Assembly: GCA_029880425.1 (NCBI GenBank)
Contig: JAOUOK010000148.1
Location: forward strand, 1-5,611
Direction: 5' to 3'
DNA from: Gammaproteobacteria bacterium
GTDB lineage: Bacteria > Pseudomonadota > Gammaproteobacteria > UBA6429 > Thiohalophilaceae
DNA: 5,611 bases
In this document: one piece after another, positions 1 through 5,611 of the stretch
Numbering within the stretch: position 1 is the first letter of the stretch
How the letters are laid out: every line of letters begins with the position of its first letter
The notes under the pieces: model-generated
The model's database searches: none
What the model was told of the DNA's origin: nothing
What the model saw: only the letters and a program-made list of their open reading frames with translations
Translations under genes and position numbers: made by a program

Positions 1-797
1 AGTCCCGAATAAAAGCGCTGGATTTAGGTGCGCGCGATTTTTTGGCTAAGCCTTTTGACCGGGTTGAGCTGATGACCCGTATTCGCAATATGCTGGAAGT
101 ACGGATTATGACCAAAGCCATAAAAGATCAGAATAAGGTTCTTGATGGTATGGTTAAGGTGCGTACACGAGAGCTTCATGATACACGGCTGGAAGTTATT
201 CGCCGTTTGGGCAGGGCTGCAGAATATCGTGATGATATGACAGGGTTTCATATTGTTCGTATGAGCCGTTACTCTCAACAACTTGCTATTGCTGCAGGTA
301 TGAGTGAAGCCGAAGCAGAAATGTTACTTAATGCTAGCCCCATGCATGATATTGGTAAAATCGGTATTCCAGATAATGTGTTATTAAAACCTGGGAAACT
401 GGATGCAGATGAATGGAAAATCATGCAAACTCATGTTGATATTGGGGTAGAAATTTTATCAGGTTCAGATTTTGAGCTCATGGATATGGCTGCTGAAGTT
501 TGCCAAAATCACCATGAAAAATGGGATGGCTCGGGATACCCGAGGCAACTTGCCGGTGATGATATTCCCTTGGTCGGGCGTATTGTTGCTATTGCTGATG
601 TATTTGATGCATTAACGACCGAGCGGCCATATAAAGAAGCATGGCCGGTTGATAACGCGATTGATTTTCTCAGGGAGCAAAGTGGTAAACATTTTGATCC
701 ACGCTTAGTTGAAGTGTTTATTGAAATATTGCCTGAGATACTTAAAATTCGCGATCAATATGCAGAAGAACCTGAAGGGACAGTTAAAATACTATAG
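1..797 (+). CDS. Response regulator with HD-GYP domain (RpfG-type c-di-GMP phosphodiesterase), 5' end missing
   Basis: The reading frame is already open at the left edge (first full codon at base 3), so the gene starts outside the window. The first ~35 codons match the end of a CheY-like receiver: a GARDFLAKPF stretch carries the conserved Lys-Pro, followed by the last receiver helix. A charged helical linker then leads into a complete HD-GYP domain. The metal-binding His-Asp lies in MHDIGKIGIPD (bases 342-374), and the HHExxDGxGYP signature starts at base 510, followed by the conserved IVAIADVFDALT. All hallmark residues are present, so hydrolysis of cyclic di-GMP, controlled by phosphorylation of the receiver, is the expected activity; the protein should be cytoplasmic. 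The phospho-acceptor Asp is outside the window and cannot be checked. The gene ends with TAG, 5 bases before the next gene, so the two are probably cotranscribed. The TTG at 42 is not the start, because conserved receiver sequence continues upstream of it. Confidence 0.93.
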   Translation, partial: SRIKALDLGARDFLAKPFDRVELMTRIRNMLEVRIMTKAIKDQNKVLDGMVKVRTRELHDTRLEVIRRLGRAAEYRDDMTGFHIVRMSRYSQQLAIAAGMSEAEAEMLLNASPMHDIGKIGIPDNVLLKPGKLDADEWKIMQTHVDIGVEILSGSDFELMDMAAEVCQNHHEKWDGSGYPRQLAGDDIPLVGRIVAIADVFDALTTERPYKEAWPVDNAIDFLREQSGKHFDPRLVEVFIEILPEILKIRDQYAEEPEGTVKIL

Positions 798-802
798 TTT
801 AT

Positions 803-1978
803 ATGAGTGATATTAAAGCAAAAATTTTAGCTGTCGATGATAATGTTGTAAATATCAAGGTTCTTTGTCAATTCCTAATTAAACAAAATTACGAAGTCAT
901 TACCGCCGAGTCAGGCGAAGAAGCCATCGAGAAATTTAAATCTGAGTCCCCGGATATTATTTTAATGGATATTATGATGCCTGGTATGAACGGACTTGAG
1001 GCAACGGCAAAAATTAAAGCGCTGGCAGGGGTTAACTGGGTTCCTGTTATATTCATGAGTGCGCTTGCTTCTGAAGAAGATAAAGTAAAAGGTCTTGATG
1101 TGGGGGGGGATGATTACATTACTAAACCCATTGAATTTAATATTCTGGGGGCTAAGTTAAAGGCTGTTCAGCGTATATCTGATATCCAGCATAAGCTTAC
1201 TGATACCATGTTAGAGCTGATACAGTATAAACAGGCAGAAGAGCGTGAGCAGGAAATGGCTTATGAACTGATGGAAAGCCTGTTTAACACTGGAAAGCAT
1301 CTTGCCGGAAAACACTTTTATATCTGGCATACACCGGCGACACTTTTTAGTGGTGATTTAATTGTTGCCAACAAATCATCTGCAAATCGTTTGTATCTTT
1401 TACATGCAGATTCTACCGGGCATGGTTTAACTGCTGCACTTCCATTGTTGCCTGTTTCACAAACATTTTATCAAATGGCAAATAAAGGTTTTTCGATAGG
1501 TAATATTGCCCGGGAAATGAATAAACAATTAAAGTTTATTATGCCGATTAACCGCTTTGTCGCGATTACCCTGTTACTTGTTGATTTAGAGAATAATATT
1601 TTAGAAATATGGAATGGTGGTAATCCTTCTGTTTTTGTCAGTAATGAAAAGAGAAAAATAGTTAAAAGGTTTGATTCAAAACATCTTGCGCTAGGTATTT
1701 TGCCGGATGAAAGTTTTGATTCGAAAACTGAGTTTTATAGTTGTGAAGGTAATAATACTGTTGTTATGTATTCAGATGGCCTGGTAGAAGCAAAAAATAG
1801 TGATGGTGAGATTTTTGATGAAGCTATGTTGTTAGATACTATAAAATCAGCTTCTGATAGTGCGACATTGCGTGATAATATTGTTGATGTTATTACTTCA
1901 CATCTCAATGGGGGTAAAGCCCATGATGATATGTCACTTATCGTATTAAATACGCAACAAGACGAGCAAGCTGATTAA
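803..1978 (+). CDS. Response regulator with PP2C/SpoIIE-type serine phosphatase output domain
   Basis: This 391-residue cytoplasmic protein has two domains. The receiver (about 6-122) has the full active site: acidic pair D12/D13, phospho-acceptor D56 in LMDIMMPGMNG, S86 and K108. A helical, probably coiled-coil linker spans about 125-158. A PP2C-like SpoIIE domain (about 160-386) has its metal-ligand aspartates in FSGDL (D185), ADSTGHG (D203), YSDGLVEA (D325) and AHDDMSLIVL (D375/D376). By family knowledge such RsbU/SpoIIE-like enzymes dephosphorylate a serine or threonine on an anti-sigma-factor antagonist (STAS protein). There is no C-terminal kinase (HATPase) domain, unlike HsbR-type relatives, and no STAS gene in the window. 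ATG 803 puts the receiver right at the N-terminus; no good Shine-Dalgarno sequence precedes it, so translational coupling to the gene ending at 797 is likely. An 8-G run sits in codons 100-103. The stop overlaps that of the convergent gene. Confidence 0.93.
   Translation: MSDIKAKILAVDDNVVNIKVLCQFLIKQNYEVITAESGEEAIEKFKSESPDIILMDIMMPGMNGLEATAKIKALAGVNWVPVIFMSALASEEDKVKGLDVGGDDYITKPIEFNILGAKLKAVQRISDIQHKLTDTMLELIQYKQAEEREQEMAYELMESLFNTGKHLAGKHFYIWHTPATLFSGDLIVANKSSANRLYLLHADSTGHGLTAALPLLPVSQTFYQMANKGFSIGNIAREMNKQLKFIMPINRFVAITLLLVDLENNILEIWNGGNPSVFVSNEKRKIVKRFDSKHLALGILPDESFDSKTEFYSCEGNNTVVMYSDGLVEAKNSDGEIFDEAMLLDTIKSASDSATLRDNIVDVITSHLNGGKAHDDMSLIVLNTQQDEQAD
1102..1109 (+). repeat. 8-G homopolymer inside the receiver domain of the PP2C gene
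   Basis: Eight consecutive G residues encode the end of V100, G101, G102 and the start of D103, just before the conserved DDYITKP segment. A run of this length stands out in AT-leaning DNA, where synonymous glycine codons could have broken it. Gain of one G would create a TGA immediately after the run. Loss of one G would reach a TAA at about codon 119. It is therefore a possible slippage site, but nothing in one sequence shows that the length varies. Confidence 0.5.
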
Positions 1979-3123
1979 CGCTTAAACTTTCTGCTGACTG
2001 CCCTTAGTATTCTTATCATAACACCTGAAATGATTTCTTTTGCATGCTGAAGAAAAGAGCGTGCGTTCCATTTGTGTAACAGAATCTGGTTGCTCTTTGA
2101 AAAATCAGATTCAAATAAATCCAGTATTTGTTTTTGACTATCTGTATCATAAATTTCAATATTGGCATCAAGGTTGAGAAACTGGTTCCACAGGTCCAGG
2201 TTACTAGAACCAATGGTATACCAGTCATCGCAGAGGATAATTTTTGCGTGGCTAAAGCGCGGCTGGAATTCATAAACAGCGACATTCGCTTTTAACAGTC
2301 GTTGATAATAACGTTGAATACCATATGTTATCCATTTATGGTCACTGTATGGCCCGGGAAAAATTAGCCTGACATCAACACCTCTTTTTGCCGCGTAACG
2401 TAGCGCACGCCTTATTTTCCAGCTGCTGATAAAATAAGGCGAGGTTAACCATACCTGTCTTTTACTTGCTCGGATTCGTTTGATAACAGAACGAATGATT
2501 TCATTTTTTTCACTGCCTGCTGAAATTAGTACACGGGCTTTTTGCCGGGTCTTCTTTTCAGGAAGCTCATTTCTTTGTTGAAAGATTTGCAGTGATTCTT
2601 TTTGTTTCTTCCAGGTATCATTAAATGAATCAATCAAATCGATAACAATATCTCCCTGTATTTTTAACATGACATCATGCCAGTATTTATTTTTGATATC
2701 AGGAGTGAATTTATCCGTAATGCATGCACCACCGATAAAAGCCGTATAATTATCAACAACAAGAAGTTTCCTGTGATCACGTTTCAGGCTCTTACCAAAA
2801 TGGAATATGCTGGCGGGATTATAGAGGTGTAAACTAACACCGGCAGAGGTTAATTTTTTCTTGTCATCGTCACTTAAACCGGCTGAACCGTAGTCATCTA
2901 ATAAGACATAAACACGAACGCCACGTTCTTCTGCCAGGCATAATTCAGTTATAAACTGGTCTGCAGTATTTCCTGACTCAAACAGGTATTGCTCTAATAA
3001 AACATGCTCTTTTGCATTCGTTATCTCGTTAAGCATTTCGGTAAAATATTCATTACCATCAACCAATACCTTGAATGTATTATTGTAACGCCAGGGGTAT
3101 TGATATGCTTTTTTATGTTTCAT
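1975..3123 (-). CDS. clsB: Phospholipase D superfamily protein, ClsB-like cardiolipin synthase
   Basis: This 382-residue protein has two PLD half-domains. The first catalytic motif is HRKLLVVDNYTAFIGG (H117, K119, D124) and the second is HAKIILCDDWYTIGSSNLD (H292, K294, D299). Both are complete HxKx4D motifs, so the enzyme should be active. The N-terminus (DGNEYFTEMLNEITNAKEHV, then LLEQYLFE) and the segment LLDDYGSAGLSD resemble E. coli ClsB. It also lacks the N-terminal membrane helices of ClsA, hence the ClsB-like call. The expected reaction is transfer of a phosphatidyl group between phospholipids to give cardiolipin or a related lipid at the inner membrane. The tail (about 350-382) is basic and could form an amphipathic membrane-binding helix. 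No clear Shine-Dalgarno sequence precedes the ATG. The gene lies 15 bases after rnd, in the same frame, so it probably depends on the rnd transcript. A phosphatidyltransferase of other specificity is possible. Confidence 0.85.
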   Translation of the reverse strand: MKHKKAYQYPWRYNNTFKVLVDGNEYFTEMLNEITNAKEHVLLEQYLFESGNTADQFITELCLAEERGVRVYVLLDDYGSAGLSDDDKKKLTSAGVSLHLYNPASIFHFGKSLKRDHRKLLVVDNYTAFIGGACITDKFTPDIKNKYWHDVMLKIQGDIVIDLIDSFNDTWKKQKESLQIFQQRNELPEKKTRQKARVLISAGSEKNEIIRSVIKRIRASKRQVWLTSPYFISSWKIRRALRYAAKRGVDVRLIFPGPYSDHKWITYGIQRYYQRLLKANVAVYEFQPRFSHAKIILCDDWYTIGSSNLDLWNQFLNLDANIEIYDTDSQKQILDLFESDFSKSNQILLHKWNARSFLQHAKEIISGVMIRILRAVSRKFKR

Positions 3124-3138
3124 TATCGGGGCTAATAT

Positions 3139-4320
3139 TTATGATGGTTCAACAGGGATAACTTTGTTATTTTTTATTTGTAAACAATGTTCGCCATTGA
3201 GTAATTGCTGTATTTTTTCACCTGCCAGGTGGTAGCGCCATCCTTTTAATAGCGGTATATCCTTTTCACCATTAATGACTTTTTCTATCATTTTTCGGCT
3301 GGCAATATTTGCCGGGCTGATATTTTGCTCATTTGCAACCAGCTTTAGTTGTGTCATTAGTAGATCGGCGATAATTTCCTGGTCTGCACTGAGCCGTGTT
3401 GGCCTGGCAACTGATGGAAGTTCGGTCTCACTAAGTTCAAATGCATTTTTTATACAGTTAAGAATCGCGTCACCGGAATTTTCTGTGGTTGATTTTTTTA
3501 TATTAACGATGCTGTTTAGCTGTGAAATATTTTTTGGCATTAATTGCGCAGCAGCAAGCAGGATGTCATCTGCAAGGATCCAGCGGCGGGGCTTATCGCT
3601 TTTAATAGCCATTTCTTCACGCCATTGGGCAATATTTTTTGCCGCGGCTAATTGCCTTGGCCTTAAACGGTTTATTCCTTTTACCTTATTCCATGCATCT
3701 TCTGGGTGAGTAATATACAAACCGGGTTCACATAATGCCTGGAACTCATCATTGAGCCAGTCTTCCCGGCCCTGTTCAATGAGTTGTTGTTTTAATAGCG
3801 GGTAAAGTTGCCGTAAATAATAGACGTCATCGCTGGCATAACGAAGTTGTGCATGACTCAGTGGACGCTTGCTCCAGTCTGTACGTGTATGGGCTTTATC
3901 AAGCTGAACACCTAAAATTTTACTAACCAGTGCGCCATAGCCGACCTGGTCACCAAGACCCAGTAAGCTTGCAGCCAGTTGCGAATCAAAAAGTGGTTGG
4001 GGTAATTTTTTATCCAGATCATAAAATATTTCATAGTCCTGCCTCGCAGCATGAAGAACTTTAAGCTTGCTTGTATCATGAATGATTTTCATTAAAGCGC
4101 TGATATCATCAATTGCTATGGGGTCGACACAGGCTATCAGGTTATCTGTTGCAATTTGTATCAGGCAAAGCCTGGCGCGATATGTTTTCTCGCGAATGAA
4201 TTCGGTATCAAGAATAAGTATTGTGGCATCTTTTATTGATTCGCAGAGTTTTTGTAATGCATCATTATTATCTACATACAAAAAATCGTATTCATCCTTA
4301 CTCTCATTTTTATTTGACAT
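3139..4320 (-). CDS. rnd: Ribonuclease D (3'-5' exoribonuclease)
   Basis: This 393-residue protein is slightly longer than E. coli RNase D (about 375), mostly through a short charged N-terminal extension. The DEDD-family exonuclease domain (about 12-185) is complete: Exo I is LDTEFIREKTY (D38, E40), Exo II is HAARQDYEIFY (D95), and Exo III is YASDDVYYL (Y161, D165, the DEDDy pattern). An HRDC domain follows (about 206-290, with RPRQLAAAKNIAQWR and PRRWILADD), then a second, more diverged HRDC-like C-terminal region. RNase D trims 3' ends of tRNA precursors and other small RNAs in the cytoplasm, using two divalent metal ions. The start is supported by an AGGA nine bases upstream of the ATG (plus-strand 4330-4333). 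It is the first gene of the likely rnd-clsB unit, divergent from the gene at 4476. Confidence 0.95.
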   Translation of the reverse strand: MSNKNESKDEYDFLYVDNNDALQKLCESIKDATILILDTEFIREKTYRARLCLIQIATDNLIACVDPIAIDDISALMKIIHDTSKLKVLHAARQDYEIFYDLDKKLPQPLFDSQLAASLLGLGDQVGYGALVSKILGVQLDKAHTRTDWSKRPLSHAQLRYASDDVYYLRQLYPLLKQQLIEQGREDWLNDEFQALCEPGLYITHPEDAWNKVKGINRLRPRQLAAAKNIAQWREEMAIKSDKPRRWILADDILLAAAQLMPKNISQLNSIVNIKKSTTENSGDAILNCIKNAFELSETELPSVARPTRLSADQEIIADLLMTQLKLVANEQNISPANIASRKMIEKVINGEKDIPLLKGWRYHLAGEKIQQLLNGEHCLQIKNNKVIPVEPS

Positions 4321-4329
4321 TTAATAAAG

Positions 4330-4334
4330 TCCTG
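4330..4334 (-). promoter_or_regulatory. Ribosome binding site of rnd
   Basis: On the minus strand the sequence reads CAGGA, then nine bases, then the ATG at 4320. Spacing and sequence fit a Shine-Dalgarno site, and it supports this start over later in-frame ones. Confidence 0.6.
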
Positions 4335-4354
4335 AAGGTCGATTAAGGCTTTAT

Positions 4355-4371
4355 AATAGCAAAATGCTATT
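4355..4371. repeat. Inverted repeat upstream of rnd
   Basis: AATAGCA and TGCTATT form a perfect 7-base inverted repeat around an AAA centre, beginning 35 bases upstream of the rnd ATG. It lies where the rnd promoter or leader would be, so it could be an operator or a small hairpin in the leader. I do not recognise it as the site of a known regulator. Confidence 0.35.
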
Positions 4372-4416
4372 TCTTGTACGAGTCATGCAAGGTAAGATAT
4401 TAACAATAACAATATG

Positions 4417-4433
4417 GGTAATGTTTTATTACC
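4417..4433. repeat. Inverted repeat GGTAAT-N5-ATTACC
   Basis: This is a perfect 6-base inverted repeat with a GTTTT centre, 42 bases upstream of the membrane-protein start. It has the size and symmetry of a dimeric repressor site. With AT-rich arms it could arise by chance, and no regulator gene lies beside it. Confidence 0.3.
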
Positions 4434-4435
4434 TG

Positions 4436-4455
4436 CTAATTATCACTAATTATTA
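4436..4455. repeat. 10-base tandem repeat CTAATTATCA / CTAATTATTA
   Basis: Two copies differing at one of ten positions sit head to tail just upstream of the membrane-protein gene. The 10-base period would place both copies on the same face of the helix. The second copy overlaps a region where a weak -10 box could lie (TATTAA). It is AT-rich, so chance is a real alternative. Confidence 0.3.
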
Positions 4456-4475
4456 AATACAAGTTAAAAGTTGTT

Positions 4476-4994
4476 ATGTTGCGCTTATTTAAAATATTCT
4501 GGGATATATGCCGCTTAAGGGCCGGACCACAAGATGTTCCAGCAGGGCGAAATTTATTAATTGCAGCCGTTTTTGCTGCTGTCATCATTGATAGTTTTTC
4601 GACCTCAATTTTAATCCCTCGCTTTGAAGGCATGGAGGTATTACAAATTGTTGCTGTCTATAACATTATATTATTAAGTGCGATTTACCTGTTGTTATGG
4701 CTGGTAGGTTATTCGTCACGTGCTGTACAGACACTGACAGCATTTTCTGCCTCTGGCTTCCTTATTTCGCTGGTGTTGCTACCCGGTTTAATTGTGATGA
4801 ACTCGGCAGCAGCAGAAGCTAAATCATTTGCTTTTTATATCATAGCCGATACTATCTGGCGCTTAACAGTTAATTCGTATATTTTTCGTCACGCGTTTTC
4901 GGTAAACCTGTTACTGGCCATGATACTATCATTCAGTTATTTTATTTTTGGATTATTTATCGCGGATATTTTAATCCCAACACAAAACCAGTGA
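4476..4994 (+). CDS. Multi-pass inner-membrane protein of unknown function
   Basis: I do not recognise this 172-residue protein. It has a short N-terminal cytoplasmic-looking segment (1-25) with several basic residues and the motif RLRAGPQDVP (13-22), then about five hydrophobic helices near 26-48, 55-78, 84-108, 117-137 and 141-167, and a short polar tail. The basic start favours an N-in orientation. Charged residues within or beside helices (D39, D125, R129, D164) are the best candidates for functional positions. There is no signal peptide cleavage site and no catalytic motif I can name. The reading frame is well supported by the hydrophobic pattern and by its fit between rnd and mpl. The Shine-Dalgarno sequence is weak (AAAAG, 5 bases before ATG). 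It ends 26 bases before mpl on the same strand, so cotranscription is likely; a role linked to the cell envelope is only inferred from that. Confidence 0.8.
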   Translation: MLRLFKIFWDICRLRAGPQDVPAGRNLLIAAVFAAVIIDSFSTSILIPRFEGMEVLQIVAVYNIILLSAIYLLLWLVGYSSRAVQTLTAFSASGFLISLVLLPGLIVMNSAAAEAKSFAFYIIADTIWRLTVNSYIFRHAFSVNLLLAMILSFSYFIFGLFIADILIPTQNQ

Positions 4995-5004
4995 CGTTTT
5001 TATC

Positions 5005-5019
5005 AGGATAATAATTATC
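5005..5019 (+). promoter_or_regulatory. Shine-Dalgarno of mpl overlapping a 13-base palindrome
   Basis: AGGA at 5005-5008 is the only Shine-Dalgarno-like sequence for mpl, at a rather long spacing of 12 bases. Its last two bases belong to GATAAT-A-ATTATC (5007-5019), a perfect palindrome ending one base before the ATG codon's preceding T. In RNA it could form a 5-pair hairpin with a three-base loop between the ribosome site and the start. In DNA it could be a protein site. Either role is inference. Confidence 0.35.
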
Positions 5020-5020
5020 T

Positions 5021-5611
5021 ATGCATATTCATATTCTTGGAATCTGTGGCACCTTTATGGGTGGTTTAGCATTGCTTGCGCGGGAATTAGGACACGAGGT
5101 CAGCGGCTCAGATGTCAACGTCTATCCGCCAATGAGTACACAATTACAGGAACAGGGCATAACTCTTATGCAGGGTTATGACCCGGGACATTTAAAACCT
5201 GAACCTGATATTGTTGTAATTGGTAATGCGCTCTCGCGTGGAAACCCGTCGGTTGAAGCAGTTTTAGCACAGGGCCTGCGTTATACCTCTGGTGCGCAAT
5301 GGTTGCTTGATTTTGTGTTACAGGGTCGCTGGGTACTTGCGGTAGCAGGTACACATGGCAAAACATCAACAGCGAGTTTATTAGCGTGGTTGTTGGAAGA
5401 TAATAAACTCGCACCGGGTTTTTTAATTGGCGGAATACCGGGGAATTTTGGTGTCTCTGCGAGGCTCGGTGAAACACCTTTCTTTGTTGTTGAAGCGGAT
5501 GAATATGATACGGCTTTTTTTGATAAGCGTTCCAAGTTTGTTCATTACCATCCCCGTACTTTAATATTAAATAACCTTGAATATGATCATGCTGATATAT
5601 TTCCTGATATC
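5021..5611 (+). CDS. mpl: UDP-N-acetylmuramate:L-alanyl-gamma-D-glutamyl-meso-diaminopimelate ligase, 3' end missing
   Basis: The first 197 residues of a protein that is usually about 450-460 long are present; the frame is open at the right edge. The N-terminal Mur-ligase Rossmann-like domain begins MHIHILGICGTFMGGLA, with the glycine-rich loop typical of Mpl and MurC. The central ATPase domain has the P-loop AGTHGKTST (G110, K114, T115), then EADEYDTAFFDKRSKF and LILNNLEYDHADIF, both characteristic of Mpl. MurC is less likely: the CGTFMGG loop and the EADEYDTAFFD form point to Mpl. Mpl joins the recycled tripeptide L-Ala-gamma-D-Glu-mesoDAP to UDP-MurNAc using ATP, returning cell-wall peptides to peptidoglycan synthesis in the cytoplasm. 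The ATG at 5021 places the Rossmann motif at the extreme N-terminus, as expected. It probably shares a transcript with the membrane-protein gene ending at 4994. Confidence 0.96.
   Translation, partial: MHIHILGICGTFMGGLALLARELGHEVSGSDVNVYPPMSTQLQEQGITLMQGYDPGHLKPEPDIVVIGNALSRGNPSVEAVLAQGLRYTSGAQWLLDFVLQGRWVLAVAGTHGKTSTASLLAWLLEDNKLAPGFLIGGIPGNFGVSARLGETPFFVVEADEYDTAFFDKRSKFVHYHPRTLILNNLEYDHADIFPDI

Larger units (their letters stand above)
4321..4475. promoter_or_regulatory. Divergent intergenic region between rnd and the membrane-protein gene
   Basis: This 155-base, AT-rich spacer must hold the promoter for rnd (leftward) and probably one for the membrane-protein gene and mpl (rightward). I see no pair of -35 and -10 boxes good enough to name on either strand. 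A perfect TATAAT occurs on the plus strand at 4352-4357 but has no acceptable -35 partner. The region also holds two perfect short inverted repeats and one 10-base tandem repeat, listed separately. No small ORF or RNA gene is supported here. Confidence 0.5.

Noticed and set aside
42..797. Starting the first gene at TTG 42, giving a stand-alone HD-GYP protein
   Set aside because: The frame is open to the window edge, and the codons before 42 match the end of a receiver domain, so the true start is upstream.
1942..1954. Palindrome CGTATT-A-AATACG near the end of the PP2C gene, considered as a terminator for the convergent clsB-like gene
   Set aside because: It lies inside coding sequence, the stem is short and AT-rich, and no U-tract follows on the minus strand.
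3275..3709. Open frame of 144 codons on the plus strand opposite rnd
   Set aside because: It lies wholly antisense to a well-supported rnd with conserved exonuclease and HRDC residues; its composition is that of a shadow frame and no ribosome site is evident.
4352..4357. Perfect TATAAT on the plus strand as a -10 box for the membrane-protein gene
   Set aside because: No recognisable -35 hexamer lies 15-18 bases upstream, and it would give a leader of over 100 bases; in an AT-rich spacer a single match is weak evidence.
5166..5535. Two overlapping minus-strand open frames opposite mpl
   Set aside because: Both are antisense to conserved mpl motifs (P-loop, EADEYD), overlap each other, and show no recognisable domain.
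5021..5611. Calling the partial ligase MurC instead of Mpl
   Set aside because: The CGTFMGG loop, EADEYDTAFFDKRSKF and LNNLEYDHADIF forms are those of Mpl.

Overview
The window looks like chromosomal DNA from a gammaproteobacterium with low to moderate GC. The main pointers are mpl (murein-peptide recycling ligase, typical of beta/gammaproteobacteria), RNase D with an HRDC tail, a ClsB-type phospholipase D protein and an RpfG-type HD-GYP response regulator. I cannot place it to genus. There are no rRNA, tRNA, CRISPR, IS or phage features, and all six genes read as intact or as cut only by the window edge.

Layout. (1) 1-1978, plus strand: a signalling pair. The 3' part of a receiver + HD-GYP protein (c-di-GMP phosphodiesterase type) is followed 5 bases later by a receiver + PP2C/SpoIIE-type phosphatase. 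(2) 1975-4320, minus strand: a probable rnd-clsB operon, transcribed toward the signalling pair. The two convergent genes share a TTAA, so their stop codons overlap. (3) 4321-4475: a 155-base divergent intergenic region with several short inverted and direct repeats but no convincing promoter. (4) 4476-5611, plus strand: a five-helix membrane protein of unknown function, then 26 bases, then mpl, which runs off the right edge.

How the genes fit together. The left pair are both phospho-receiver outputs. One probably degrades c-di-GMP and the other probably dephosphorylates a partner-switch protein, so a shared upstream sensor kinase to the left of the window is plausible. RNase D (RNA 3'-end processing) and the ClsB-like enzyme (cardiolipin or other phospholipid synthesis) have no obvious pathway link. 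The membrane protein and Mpl are probably cotranscribed.

Nothing here is a clear new defence or mobile system. The points most worth a second look are an 8-G homopolymer inside the receiver domain of the PP2C gene, the unassigned membrane protein coupled to mpl, and palindromic elements in front of rnd, the membrane gene and mpl.
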